Shown: piece after piece, positions 25,583-34,258 of the stretch
How the letters are laid out: each line of letters begins with the position of its first letter
Numbering within the stretch: the stretch's first letter is position 1
Source: Azonexus sp. R2A61
GTDB taxonomy: Bacteria > Pseudomonadota > Gammaproteobacteria > Burkholderiales > Rhodocyclaceae
DNA length: 64,000 nt
Reading direction: 5' to 3'
NCBI RefSeq assembly: GCF_021401135.1
Contig: NZ_JACBFO010000003.1
Location: 620,001-684,000, forward strand
The notes under the pieces: model-generated
Databases searched by the model: none
Seen by the model: the letters and a program-made list of their open reading frames with translations, nothing else
Told to the model about the DNA's origin: nothing
Made by a program: the position numbers and the translations under genes

Positions 25583-27253
25583 ATGCTTGAAAAATTTTTC
25601 TGGCTGAACGACAACGAAACCCAGCTGCTCATCGGCGAGCATCACATGGGGTTGGTTCTTTTGTCGGTGCTGATCGTCATCCTGATTTCATGCATGTCGA
25701 TGCAGATTGCCGGCATTGCCAAGGCCAGCCATCGACCGTTTTTTCGCCATGTGGCGATCGGTAGCGGCGCCGTTGCGCTGGGGGCCGGCATCTGGTCGAT
25801 GCATTTCATCGGCATGCTGGCTTTCCGCTTGTGCACGCCCATTCGCTACGATCCGCAGATCACCGTATTGTCGGTTCTGCCGGCCATCCTTGCCTCCTGG
25901 ATCGCGCTCGAGATTCTCTCGCGTGACCGGATCAGCGCCCGCCAGTTGATGATCGGCGGCGTACTGGTCGGTGCCGGCATCGGTGCCATGCATTACGCCG
26001 GCATGAGTGCGATGAAAATGGGGGTGGAACTGCGCTACGACCCCGCGTGGTTCGCGACTTCGATCATCGTTGCCGTGCTCATGGCGAATTTCGCGCTGTG
26101 GATTCGTTTCGGCCTGCGCCATCAACGCTGGATGGGCAAGGGCGGCATCACGGTGCTGAGCGGTACGGCGATGGGGCTGGCGATCGCTTCGATGCACTAT
26201 GTTGCGATGCGTGCGGCTCGCTTCGTTGGCGAGGAACAACGCGATTATCTGCAAACCCACGACCTCGGGCTGGTCATCGGCATCTCTGTGGTGACCGTGG
26301 TTCTGGGCGGTTTCGTGCTGGCCGGCAACCTGATCTCCCGCTATCGCCAGCTTTATGCCCAGTTGCAGTTGAGCGAACTGCGCCAGAAGGCGATGTTCGA
26401 TACGGCGGTGGATGCGATCATCACAATCGAAAAGGATGGCGTCATCACGACGGTCAACCCGTCGGTCGAACGCCTGTTCGGCTGGCGCAAGGAGGAACTG
26501 ATCGGACGCAACGTGAAGATGTTGATGCCCGAGCAGCAGCGCACGCAGCACGACGGTTACCTGCGCAATTACCTGGATACGGGGATTGCCCGGGTGATCG
26601 GGATCGGCCGCGAGACGACCGCTCAGCGCAAGGACGGCAGCACTTTCCCGATCCGCCTGGCGGTCGGCAAGGTGGTGTTCGAGGAAGCGATCATGTTCGT
26701 CGGCTTCATCACCGATATTTCGGAACAGAAGCGGATCGAGAAGCTGCTCGAACGCGAGGCGCACCACGATGCGCTGACCGACCTGCCCAACCGGCGCATG
26801 CTGTTCGCCATCCTGCCCAAGGCGATCGCCCGCGCCGACCGTTACAACCGGATGTTCTCGCTGTTGTTCATCGACCTCGACGGATTCAAGCGGATCAACG
26901 ATACGCTGGGCCACGAAATCGGTGACGAGTTGCTGAAGGAAGTCGCGCATCGCTTGTTGCAGGTATCACGGCGCACCGATCACGTGGTGCGCCTGGCCGG
27001 CGACGAATTCGTCGTCGTGCTGGAAAATCTGAACGAAGAAGGCGAAGCGCGGCAGATCGCCGAAAAGATGCTGGCAGAGATTTGCAAGCCGATGGTGCTT
27101 CAATCGCATGACGTCAAAGCCCAGGCGAGCATCGGCATCGCCTTCTATCGTCAGGGCGACCGGCTTTCGGCCGATGAACTGCTTGGGCAGGCCGACAACG
27201 CCATGTATGAGGCGAAGAAGCGGGGCAAATGCGGCGTCTTTTCGGTGGCTTGA
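25583..27253 (+). CDS. MHYT-PAS-GGDEF membrane diguanylate cyclase
   Basis: A 556-residue protein. The N-terminal membrane MHYT domain has its three marker motifs, MHFIGM (73-78), MHYAGM (136-141) and MHYVAM (204-209), thought to bind copper or sense a diatomic gas. A PAS domain follows (about 265-385: AVDAIITIEKDGVITTVNPSVERLFG and the PAC-like TDISEQKR), then a GGDEF domain. The active-site motif reads AGDEF (RLAGDEFVVV), a variant that often stays catalytic, so c-di-GMP synthesis is likely but not certain. There is no EAL domain. The ATG at 25583 has GAGGAG upstream; longer in-frame starts would run into the divergent sigma promoter. It is the only plus-strand gene of its size among the uptake units. 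Confidence 0.92.
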   Translation: MLEKFFWLNDNETQLLIGEHHMGLVLLSVLIVILISCMSMQIAGIAKASHRPFFRHVAIGSGAVALGAGIWSMHFIGMLAFRLCTPIRYDPQITVLSVLPAILASWIALEILSRDRISARQLMIGGVLVGAGIGAMHYAGMSAMKMGVELRYDPAWFATSIIVAVLMANFALWIRFGLRHQRWMGKGGITVLSGTAMGLAIASMHYVAMRAARFVGEEQRDYLQTHDLGLVIGISVVTVVLGGFVLAGNLISRYRQLYAQLQLSELRQKAMFDTAVDAIITIEKDGVITTVNPSVERLFGWRKEELIGRNVKMLMPEQQRTQHDGYLRNYLDTGIARVIGIGRETTAQRKDGSTFPIRLAVGKVVFEEAIMFVGFITDISEQKRIEKLLEREAHHDALTDLPNRRMLFAILPKAIARADRYNRMFSLLFIDLDGFKRINDTLGHEIGDELLKEVAHRLLQVSRRTDHVVRLAGDEFVVVLENLNEEGEARQIAEKMLAEICKPMVLQSHDVKAQASIGIAFYRQGDRLSADELLGQADNAMYEAKKRGKCGVFSVA

Positions 27254-27254
27254 C

Positions 27255-27267
27255 GCGGTCGACCGCA
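27255..27267. repeat. Intergenic palindrome GCGGTCGACCGCA
   Basis: A complete copy begins two bases after the stop of the GGDEF gene, between two convergent genes. Confidence 0.7.
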
Positions 27268-27284
27268 AGAATCGGCCGAAATCC

Positions 27285-27653
27285 CTAGGCGTGGCGGTTC
27301 GCCTCGAAAAGCTTGACGGTGGCCAGGCGATGGCCGAGCCGGCGCAGCCGGTCCGGGCGCTGCAGCCAGGCGGGCATGCGGTGCAGCGCGCGATAGGGGC
27401 GATAGGCCAGGTCGCAGCAACTGATCCGCCAGGCGAAGGGCAACAGCGGGTCGTTGGCGCTGGCGAGCAGCGTCAGCAAGGTGCGTTCGAGGATGCGCCA
27501 GGCGTCGGCGTTACGGTCGGCAAGCGCTTCGGCGTAGTCGACGTAGGCCTGGATGTGGCGCGGCTCGTTGGGATGAAGCGCCAGCCGGACGACCGTCCCG
27601 AGCTTGTCGTGGGCGATCCGCTGGGCGGCCGACAGTGCGGCTTCGCGGTTCAT
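27285..27653 (-). CDS. Small protein of unknown function downstream of fumC
   Basis: A 122-residue, Arg/Leu/Ala-rich, probably all-helical cytoplasmic protein with no signal peptide or membrane helix. A CC pair is at about residue 83 (RISCCDLAYRPYRAL). Its start overlaps the end of the upstream small gene by four bases (ATGA), and that gene overlaps fumC, so the three are one operon. In Pseudomonas the Fur-controlled fumC operon also carries small uncharacterised genes, but no family match could be confirmed from sequence alone. Confidence 0.75.
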   Translation of the reverse strand: MNREAALSAAQRIAHDKLGTVVRLALHPNEPRHIQAYVDYAEALADRNADAWRILERTLLTLLASANDPLLPFAWRISCCDLAYRPYRALHRMPAWLQRPDRLRRLGHRLATVKLFEANRHA

Positions 27654-28057
27654 CGGACGTCTTCCTCGACGGCGGCATCGGCCACTGCATGGTGGCAGCT
27701 GTCGTCCTTGCGCTGGCAGTGCCCATCGCTGCGCCAGTAATAATTGTGGCTGACGCAGCCGGTGCGGCAGATCACTTCGTCGGCAGCCCGTTGTTCGTCG
27801 CCGGTAGCGTGGCGTTCGCGCAGGGCGCGCAATTCGGCATCGCGCTGCAGCAGTTCCTGTTGCAGGTGTCGGGCCAGGCCTTCCAGATGCTGGATGCGGC
27901 GCGCCTGGGCTTGGGCGAGGTCGCTGCAGCGTTGCTGGACGTCGGCCAGATGGCGCAGCAGCACGGCAGCTTCCGGTTTGCCGCCGGGACCGCCGGCGGG
28001 CAGCGGAGCCTCGGTAGTGTGACGGCGGGGCAGGAAGAACAGGCGGCTCAGCATCAT
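27650..28057 (-). CDS. Coiled-coil protein with Cys/His-rich C-terminus, unknown
   Basis: A 135-residue protein. Residues about 35-95 form a heptad-like helix rich in Gln, Leu and Arg ([29 protein letters not shown]...). Residues about 100-125 hold four cysteines and several histidines (CRTGC, GHC, DDSCHH), which could bind a metal. The start overlaps the fumC stop (ATGATGA). The function is unknown. Its place in a Fur-box-controlled fumC operon suggests a role in iron limitation. Confidence 0.75.
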   Translation of the reverse strand: MMLSRLFFLPRRHTTEAPLPAGGPGGKPEAAVLLRHLADVQQRCSDLAQAQARRIQHLEGLARHLQQELLQRDAELRALRERHATGDEQRAADEVICRTGCVSHNYYWRSDGHCQRKDDSCHHAVADAAVEEDVR

Positions 28058-29439
28058 CGGCCCGTCATGTTGGCCGGAACGACCCAGCGGTCGAATTCCT
28101 CCGCCGTCAGGTGGCCGAGGGCCAGCGCTGCCTCGCGCAGGCTGCTGCCGTCCTGGTGCGCCTTCTTGGCGATCTGCGCGGCCTTGTCGTAACCGATGTG
28201 CGGATTGAGCGCGGTGACCAGCATCAGCGAGCGTTCGAGCAGTTCGCCGATGCGCTGGCGGTTGGGCTCGATGCCGACCGCGCAATGGTTGTTGAAGCTT
28301 TTCATGCCGTCGGCCAGCAGGCGGACGCTCTGCAGGAAATTGTGGATGACCATCGGCCGGAAGACGTTCAGTTCGAAGTTGCCCGAGGCGCCGCCGAAGT
28401 TGATCGCCACGTCGTTGCCGAAAACCTGGGCGGCGAGCATGGTCAGCGCCTCGCTCTGCGTCGGGTTGACCTTGCCGGGCATGATCGACGAGCCCGGTTC
28501 GTTCTCCGGGATGCTCAGCTCGCCGATCCCGCAACGCGGGCCGCTGGCCAGCCAGCGGACGTCGTTGGCGATCTTCATCAGGCTGGCGGCCAGGCCTTTG
28601 AGCGCGCCGTGCGCGTGCACCAGGGCATCGACGCTGGCCAGCGCCTCGAACTTGTTCGGTGCGCTGATGAAGGGATGGCCGGTGTGGCGGGCGAGTTCGC
28701 CGGCGACCTGTTCGGCGTAGCCGCGCGGGGCGTTCAGGCCGGTGCCGACGGCGGTACCGCCGAGCGCCAGTTCGTGCAGGTGGGGCAACGTGGCGCGGAG
28801 GTGGCGGTCGGCGTGATCGAGCTGGGCGACCCAGCCGGAGATTTCCTGGCCGAGCGTCAACGGCGTTGCATCCTGCAGGTGGGTGCGGCCGATCTTGACG
28901 ATTTCGGCGAAATCCCCGGCCTTGGCGGCCAGCGTCGCGCGCAGCAGGGACAGCGCCGGCAGCAGGCGGCGGACGATGGCGTCGACGGCAGCGACATGCA
29001 TCGCCGTCGGATAGACGTCGTTGCTCGACTGGCTGCGGTTGACGTCGTCGTTGGGATGGACCAGGCGGCCTTCGCCGCGCGGGCCGCCGAGAATCTCGCT
29101 GGCGCGGTTGGCGATCACCTCGTTGAGGTTCATGTTGGTCTGCGTGCCCGAGCCGGTCTGCCAGACGACCAGCGGAAATTCCCGGTCGTGCTTGCCGAGG
29201 ATCACCTCGTCGGCGGCGGCGACGATGGCCGCCGTCCGGTTGGCGTCCTGCAGGCCGAGCGCTTCGTTGGTCAGTGCGCTGGCACGCTTGACCTCGGCCA
29301 GCGCGCGGATGATTTCCGGCGGCTGGCGTTCGCCGGAGATGTCGAAGTTCTGCAGCGAACGCTGCGTCTGGGCACCCCACAGCCGGTCGGCGGGGACCGG
29401 AAGCGGGCCGAAAGTGTCGTGTTCGATACGTGTCGTCAT
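28054..29439 (-). CDS. fumC: Class II fumarate hydratase (iron-independent fumarase)
   Basis: A 461-residue protein, the normal FumC length. The N-terminus is [30 protein letters not shown]. Active-site segments include [18 protein letters not shown], the SSNDVYPTA motif, [16 protein letters not shown] and the fumarase/aspartase signature [13 protein letters not shown]. It hydrates fumarate to malate in the TCA cycle without an iron-sulfur cluster. Its upstream region carries a Fur-box-like palindrome and the same paired GGCTGGCTGG repeats as the sigma genes, so it is probably induced when iron is scarce and replaces an Fe-S fumarase. Two small unknown genes are co-transcribed. Confidence 0.97.
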   Translation of the reverse strand: MTTRIEHDTFGPLPVPADRLWGAQTQRSLQNFDISGERQPPEIIRALAEVKRASALTNEALGLQDANRTAAIVAAADEVILGKHDREFPLVVWQTGSGTQTNMNLNEVIANRASEILGGPRGEGRLVHPNDDVNRSQSSNDVYPTAMHVAAVDAIVRRLLPALSLLRATLAAKAGDFAEIVKIGRTHLQDATPLTLGQEISGWVAQLDHADRHLRATLPHLHELALGGTAVGTGLNAPRGYAEQVAGELARHTGHPFISAPNKFEALASVDALVHAHGALKGLAASLMKIANDVRWLASGPRCGIGELSIPENEPGSSIMPGKVNPTQSEALTMLAAQVFGNDVAINFGGASGNFELNVFRPMVIHNFLQSVRLLADGMKSFNNHCAVGIEPNRQRIGELLERSLMLVTALNPHIGYDKAAQIAKKAHQDGSSLREAALALGHLTAEEFDRWVVPANMTGR

Positions 29440-29473
29440 GGAATCCTCGGCGATCGGGCGCCGTTGAAAAAAC

Positions 29474-29624
29474 GGCTGGCTGGCAAAGGCTGGCTGGGCC
29501 AAAAAACACGAGTGATGAGACAACCGGCGGTTGCGGGACTGCGGAGGGGCGCAGGTCGCGTCTTTCGGTTGACTTCAATATACGCCCGCGTTCATTGCAA
29601 GTAAATAGGAATAATTGTTATTTA
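29474..29624 (-). promoter_or_regulatory. fumC leader repeats and Fur-box candidate
   Basis: GGCTGGCTGG occurs at 29474-29483 and again at 29488-29497 in the fumC leader, spaced by 14 bases. An AT-rich imperfect palindrome, AATAGGAATAATTGTTATTTA (29604-29624), matches the Fur-box pattern. The -10 and -35 were not assigned with confidence. Confidence 0.6.
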
Positions 29625-29717
29625 GTCGGTTGTAATACGCCTGTCCCGCGGGGCTGGCTTTCCGTGGCGAATTAGCGGTATGGTTCGATGTCCGGAACCC
29701 TACGAAGGAGTCGAGTC

Positions 29718-29969
29718 ATGGACTGGATCATTTCGCTGATCGTCGGCGGCATCGTCGGCTGGCTGGCCAGCATCGTCATGAAAACCAACGCCCAGATGGG
29801 CATCATCGCCAACATCCTTGTCGGCATCGTCGGATCGTCGCTCGGCTACTGGATCGCCGGCCTGGCCGGGATCACCGCCAGCGGCGGCTTTCTCGGCTTC
29901 GTCATCGCCATTGCCGGCGCTTCGCTGCTGATCTTCATCCTGGGCAAGCTCGGCATCTTCAAGCGCTGA
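29718..29969 (+). CDS. GlsB/YeaQ/YmgE-family small membrane protein
   Basis: An 83-residue protein with three membrane segments and the Gly-rich family pattern (IVGGIVGWLASIVMK, IIANILVGIVGSSLGYWIAGL, GFVIAIAGASLLIFILGKLG). These transglycosylase-associated or stress-response proteins are small inner-membrane proteins of unknown mechanism. GAAGGAG lies eight bases before the ATG at 29718. It is a lone plus-strand gene ending before a shared terminator. Confidence 0.93.
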   Translation: MDWIISLIVGGIVGWLASIVMKTNAQMGIIANILVGIVGSSLGYWIAGLAGITASGGFLGFVIAIAGASLLIFILGKLGIFKR

Positions 29970-29987
29970 CGAAAAATCCCCGATTCC

Positions 29988-30001
29988 TGCGGTCGACCGC
30001 A
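29988..30001. repeat. Intergenic palindrome TGCGGTCGACCGCA
   Basis: A perfect 14-base copy between the GlsB-type gene stop and the bidirectional terminator. Confidence 0.75.
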
Positions 30002-30011
30002 GAAATTCATG

Positions 30012-30039
30012 AAAAAACGGCACCGTCAGGTGCCGTTTT
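30012..30039. terminator. Bidirectional terminator
   Basis: Arms ACGGCACC (30017-30024) and GGTGCCGT (30029-30036) are flanked by an A-run on the left and a TTTT on the right. The element can end both the plus-strand GlsB-type gene and the minus-strand receptor 4 transcript. Confidence 0.87.
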
Positions 30040-30108
30040 GTCTGGTGGAAGCTTTCCGGACGGACATTCGTGCCGTCCCTTTCCCGATCGATGGAGGCCT
30101 GCCGGGGA

Positions 30109-32535
30109 TTACCAGCGATACGTCGCCGTGAAATTGACGGTGCGTCGGTCACCGTAATTGCAGACGCCGTAGCCGCAATGCGCCAGGTAGGCCTTGTCGG
30201 TCAGGTTGCGCAGGTTGAGGGCCAGTTGCCAGCGCTCGAACGCGTAACCGAGCATGGCGTCCACCAGCGTATAGGCCGGCACCTTGATCGGTGCGGCTTC
30301 CGCCGTGCCGCGATTGGTCCCGACGTAGCGTGCGCCGATGCCGGCCTTCAGGCCGACTGCCCAGCGATAGTCGGCCCACAGCGAGGCCTGGTGGCGGGAG
30401 ACTTCGTTGGCCTGCTTGCCGACTTCGTCGGTGTTGGCGCTTTGGGTGACGTCCGCCTTCGGTGTGAATGTCCAGCTGGCGACGACGTTCAGCGGCTTGA
30501 TCGGCTGGAAGGCAGCCTCCAGCTCCAGGCCGCGCACCTGGATTTCGCCGTATTGCCTCGGTATGCCAGTGGTGCCGTCGTAGGTCACCATATTCTGCCG
30601 TTTCAGGTCGAAGGCGGCCAGGCTGTAGCGGTCGTTCCTGCCGACCGGCTGATAGCGGACCCCGACTTCGTACTGGCGGCCGGTTTCCGGGGCGAAAGCG
30701 CTGCCGGAGCTCGGGTCGATGGTGGTGTTCGGCGAGAAGGATTCGCTGTAGCTGGCGTAGGGGGCGATGCCGTTCGGCGAGAGATAGACCAGCCCGGCCC
30801 GGCCGCTGAACTTGCCGTCGCGCTGCTCGCTGCGGCTATGGCTCAAGCGGTCGTCGGTTTCCACCTCGGCCGTATCGTAGCGACCGCCCAGCGTGGCGAC
30901 CCAGCGTTCGCCGAACTTGATCTGGTCCTGCAGGTAAAAGCCGCTCTGCGTCAGCAGGGTATTGGCATCGATGAAGGTGGCCGGGCGGCTGTAGCTGCCC
31001 AGGACGCTACCGTCGTAGACATCGATGGTGGTGCCGCTGCTGCCGGAATAGGCGCTGACATCGAAGCGGCTGCGCTGGTAATCCAGGCCGGCGAGCAGCG
31101 TATGTCGCAGGCTGCTGGTCGTGAAATCGGCCTGGAGCTGGTTATCCAGGTTGATCGTGTGTGCTGTTTCAAAGGCGCCGAAGGCATTGCGCCGCGCTCG
31201 CCGGAAGTTGACCGGGTCGCTCGGGTTGCCGGCGTTGAGGGTGACGAAGCGGGAAGCGGTCATCGCTTCGTAATCGGCTTCCAGCCTGCCGTAGCGGGCC
31301 GCCTGGCGGAAGGTCCAGGTGTCGTCGAAGCGATGTTCCAGGCGGTAGCCCAGCATCCACTGCCGGTGGTCGAAATGATTGAAGTCGGCGTCGCCCAGGA
31401 AACGGCGGGATGAAATCGAACCGTTCGGATTGTCCAGCAAGGTGCCGGCATAAGGCGCGCCGGTGGTATAGCTGCCGGCCTGGTCCTTGAGGTAATGGGC
31501 GTGCAGGTCCAGCGTGGTCCGGTCGGAAATCTTCCAGGTCAGGGCCGGGGCGACGAAAATGCGGTCGTCCGGCATGCCACCTGCCGGCAGTTCGGCGTCG
31601 CGCAGCACGCCGGTGAGGCGGTAGAGCAGCTTGCCGTCCTCGTCCAGCGCGCCGGTGAAATCGCCGGCCAGTTGCCGGCGGTTGAAACTGCCCAGTTGAA
31701 CCTGGATTTCGCGCGAGGCGACTTCCGACGGCCGCTTGCTGACGGCGTTCACCATGCCGCCCGGAATGTTTTGACCATAAAGCACGGAGGAGGGGCCGCG
31801 CAGGATCTCGATGCGTTCCAGTGCGTAATTCTCGGTACGCCACACCCCCCAGGTTCCGGCATTGCGCAGTTGCAGTCCATCCAGATAGTAACCGGGCGAA
31901 GAAGCATCGAAACCGCGGATGAAGATCCAGTCGTAGCGCGAGTCGGCACCGTAAGGCGAGATGTTCACACCCGGCGTGTAGCCCATCGCGTCGCGCAGCC
32001 GGGTGGCGCCGATGGCGTCGGCGAAATCCTTGGTGACGACGGTGATCGACTGCGGCGTCTCGATGATCGGCGTGTCGGTCTTGCTGCCCGTGGCGCTGCG
32101 TTTGGCGAGATAACCATTGACCGGCCCCCAGGCGGATTCCTGCTCGACACTGGCGCGCACGGTGAGCGGCGCCAGCGTGGCTTCGCCGACGGCCGGACGG
32201 AACAGGCGGTAGCTGCCGTCCGGTCGCAGCTGGGCGACCAGACCGCTGGCGGCGAGCAGCCGGTGCAGTGCGTCGTCGAGGCGGTAGCTGCCGTGCAGGC
32301 CGTCGCTGTGCAGGCCGGCGACCAGCGCCGGGTCATAGCTGAGCAGCACCTTGGCCGTTTCGCCGGCCTGGTTGAGTGCCGCGGCCAGCGGGCCGGCCGG
32401 GATGTCGAAACGGTGGGTGGCGGTTTGCGCTGCTGCGGTCGACGGCAGCAATCCGCCGGAAACGGCGATGCCGGCGCAGAGCAGGTGTAGGGCCAGGGCG
32501 ACCGGCCGCAGCGGAAGTTTACGGGAAGCGTGCAT
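30109..32535 (-). CDS. TonB-dependent siderophore receptor, FhuA-like, with signalling domain (receptor 4)
   Basis: An 808-residue receptor. The signal peptide ends STAAAQ, and the STN domain is about 35-100 (FDIPAGPLAAALNQAGETAKVLLSY). The plug has TDTPIIETPQSITVVTKD, WIFIRGFDASSPGYYLDGL and ERIEILRGPSSVLYGQNIPGGMVNAVSKRP, the FhuA/FoxA-type plug wording. The C-terminus (YLAHCGYGVCNYGDRRTVNFTATYRW) has two nearby cysteines as in FhuA and ends in Trp. A hydroxamate such as a ferrichrome or ferrioxamine is the best guess for ligand. A start at 32535 gives a normal signal peptide; an upstream start at 32586 adds residues without one. Confidence 0.92.
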   Translation of the reverse strand: MHASRKLPLRPVALALHLLCAGIAVSGGLLPSTAAAQTATHRFDIPAGPLAAALNQAGETAKVLLSYDPALVAGLHSDGLHGSYRLDDALHRLLAASGLVAQLRPDGSYRLFRPAVGEATLAPLTVRASVEQESAWGPVNGYLAKRSATGSKTDTPIIETPQSITVVTKDFADAIGATRLRDAMGYTPGVNISPYGADSRYDWIFIRGFDASSPGYYLDGLQLRNAGTWGVWRTENYALERIEILRGPSSVLYGQNIPGGMVNAVSKRPSEVASREIQVQLGSFNRRQLAGDFTGALDEDGKLLYRLTGVLRDAELPAGGMPDDRIFVAPALTWKISDRTTLDLHAHYLKDQAGSYTTGAPYAGTLLDNPNGSISSRRFLGDADFNHFDHRQWMLGYRLEHRFDDTWTFRQAARYGRLEADYEAMTASRFVTLNAGNPSDPVNFRRARRNAFGAFETAHTINLDNQLQADFTTSSLRHTLLAGLDYQRSRFDVSAYSGSSGTTIDVYDGSVLGSYSRPATFIDANTLLTQSGFYLQDQIKFGERWVATLGGRYDTAEVETDDRLSHSRSEQRDGKFSGRAGLVYLSPNGIAPYASYSESFSPNTTIDPSSGSAFAPETGRQYEVGVRYQPVGRNDRYSLAAFDLKRQNMVTYDGTTGIPRQYGEIQVRGLELEAAFQPIKPLNVVASWTFTPKADVTQSANTDEVGKQANEVSRHQASLWADYRWAVGLKAGIGARYVGTNRGTAEAAPIKVPAYTLVDAMLGYAFERWQLALNLRNLTDKAYLAHCGYGVCNYGDRRTVNFTATYRW

Positions 32536-32619
32536 GATGTCGTGGTGCCTCGTCGGGTGTGAAAGGGGGTTCTCCTTTCTTGCCAAGCGAGGGCAGAAAA
32601 AGTACAGCGCGCTCGCCGA

Positions 32620-33612
32620 TTATTTCCTGGCGACGACGATCTGGCCGCCCGACGGGTCGTCCGCCCGGAGGGCTTCGACGCGGACCGGCAACGTGTCGGC
32701 CAGCGCCGCCAGCGTCCGCTCGGTGTCGGCCAGCGGGTAGGTGCCGGAAATGCGCAGTTGGCGTACAGCCGGCGCGCAGTGCAGCGGTTGTCTGCGGTAA
32801 CGCGCCAGTTCGTCGATGAATTCGCCCAGTGGCATCGCGTCGGCCACCAGCATGCCTTTGTGCCAGGCTGCATCGGCCGGGGTTTGCGGGCGTCGCTCCA
32901 GCAGTCCGCGGCGGTTGAAACGGGCAGCCTGGCCGGCGTTCAGGATGGGCGCTTCGCCGGCGCCGTTCTCGACGTGGATGGCGACCCGCGATTCGAGCAC
33001 GACGACGGCACTGCTGCCCGATGCCTGCTGTACGGTGAATTGCGTGCCCAGCGCCTGAATCCGGCCCTCGGCCGTCTCGACCAGGAAGGGCGGCGGGTCG
33101 CTGCGGGATTGCCGGGCGGTGGCAATCATCAACCGCCCGCGACGCAGGCGGACCAGGCGCATTTTGTCCGAAAACGCGATGTCGACCGCAGAATCGGTGT
33201 CCAGCTGCAGGCGACTGCCGTCGGCCAGCACGATTTCGCGTTGTTCTCCGATTGCCGTGACGTGATCCGCCGAGCGGTCGCTAACGCGCCAGCCATGCCA
33301 GCCGGCGAATGCGGCGACAAACAGGCCGGCAATGCCGCCCAGCGTGCGCCGCCGGCCACGGCTGACGCCCGGGCGGCGTTCCAGGGCGTCGAAAGCCGGC
33401 CGGGTCTGGCCGGCGGGAATGCCGGAAAACAGCGTGCAAGCCGCCTGGGCGCGCTGCCAACCGGCTTCGTGCAGCGCATTTTCGGCACGCCAGGCCTGCC
33501 AGCGCCGGCGATCCGCTTCGCTGGCCTCGCCGGAGGAAAGCAGGACAAACCAGCGAGCGGCTTCATGCAGGATTTCCGGGCCGGGCTCGGCCGTGCGGCA
33601 GGCCGGGCTCAT
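32620..33612 (-). CDS. FecR-family anti-sigma/signal transducer (unit 4)
   Basis: A 330-residue protein. The cytoplasmic domain is EILHEAARWFVLLSSGEASEADRRRWQAWRAENALHEAGW, with a helix at about 90-107. The FecR region is IVLADGSRLQLDTDSAVDIAFSD, RLRRGRLMIATA and IQALGTQFTVQQA, and the C-terminal domain is LRISGTYPLADTERTLAALADTL. It starts in an ATGA overlap with sigma 4. It controls sigma 4 in response to receptor 4. Confidence 0.92.
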   Translation of the reverse strand: MSPACRTAEPGPEILHEAARWFVLLSSGEASEADRRRWQAWRAENALHEAGWQRAQAACTLFSGIPAGQTRPAFDALERRPGVSRGRRRTLGGIAGLFVAAFAGWHGWRVSDRSADHVTAIGEQREIVLADGSRLQLDTDSAVDIAFSDKMRLVRLRRGRLMIATARQSRSDPPPFLVETAEGRIQALGTQFTVQQASGSSAVVVLESRVAIHVENGAGEAPILNAGQAARFNRRGLLERRPQTPADAAWHKGMLVADAMPLGEFIDELARYRRQPLHCAPAVRQLRISGTYPLADTERTLAALADTLPVRVEALRADDPSGGQIVVARK

Positions 33613-34103
33613 GGCCGCTCGATCTGCATGCAATGGGTGATCGCCTGCAGCATGTACTTCTTGACCATGCTGAGCGAGACGCCGAGTCGGCCGGCAATGT
33701 CGGCATAAGTCAGCCCTTCGAGCTGCGACAGCAGGAAGGCGCTGCGTACCCGGGCCGGCAGGCCGTCGAGCAGGGCATCGATCTGCAGCAGGGCTTCGAG
33801 TACCAGCGCCCGCGCCTCCGGGCTCGGCGCCAAGCTTTCCGGCTGCGCCGCCAAGGCTTCGCAGTAGGCCCGCTCGAGGTCCTGCCGCCGGAGGTGGTTG
33901 ACCATCACGCCATGCGCTACCGTGCGCAGCCAGGCGCGCGGTTCGCGGATTTCATCGAGCTTCGGTGTGCTCAGTACGCGCAGGAAAGTATCGTGGGCGA
34001 GATCCGCGGCGCGGTGCGTGCAGCCGAGCTTGCGCCGCAACCAGCCGTGCAGCCAGGAATGGTGATCGGTATAGAGTTCGGCAACGGGGTGGATGGCAGA
34101 CAC
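33609..34103 (-). CDS. ECF sigma factor, FecI-like (sigma 4)
   Basis: A 164-residue factor: ELYTDHHSWLHGWLRRKLGCTHRAADLAHDTFLRVL (N-terminal motif and region 2) and LPARVRSAFLLSQLEGLTYADIAGRLGVSLSMVKKYMLQAI (region 4). A GTG start at 34103 is chosen because GGAG lies six bases before it and the same GGAGTCGCCC-GTG arrangement recurs in sigma 5 and sigma 6; a TTG at 34118 is possible but lacks a ribosome site. Confidence 0.92.
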   Translation of the reverse strand: MSAIHPVAELYTDHHSWLHGWLRRKLGCTHRAADLAHDTFLRVLSTPKLDEIREPRAWLRTVAHGVMVNHLRRQDLERAYCEALAAQPESLAPSPEARALVLEALLQIDALLDGLPARVRSAFLLSQLEGLTYADIAGRLGVSLSMVKKYMLQAITHCMQIERP

Positions 34104-34130
34104 GGGCGACTCCGGCAAGGACGAGACCGC

Positions 34131-34204
34131 TGGCTGGCTACCTGGAGGTTGGCTGGCTATCGAGAATTGTTCTCATTTTCTCGTTATGTGGGGCTTGCCG
34201 TCAA
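34131..34204 (-). promoter_or_regulatory. Iron-regulated promoter and leader repeats of sigma 4
   Basis: Read on the minus strand: -35 TTGACG (34199-34204), 18 bp spacer, -10 GAAAAT (34175-34180). The Fur box GAGAATTGTTCTCATT (34162-34177, plus-strand reading) overlaps the -10. TGGCTGGCTA is at 34131-34140 and 34150-34159, exactly 19 bases apart. Confidence 0.8.
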
Positions 34205-34221
34205 TCGCAGCGCGCGGTGCG

Positions 34222-34254
34222 TTTTTGCGGTCGACCGGGCGTCGACCGCAAAAA
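34222..34254. repeat. Extended palindrome, two GTCGAC halves with 5-base loop
   Basis: Fourteen-base perfect arms TTTTTGCGGTCGAC and GTCGACCGCAAAAA surround CGGGC. It lies between the stop of receptor 5 and the sigma 4 promoter. T-runs precede and A-runs follow the stem on both strands, which is the wrong order for a rho-independent terminator, so it is listed as a repeat or protein-binding site. Confidence 0.75.
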
Positions 34255-34258
34255 TGGG

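Noticed and set aside
34222..34254. The long palindrome as a rho-independent terminator
   Set aside because: On both strands T-runs precede and A-runs follow the stem, which is the reverse of what termination needs.
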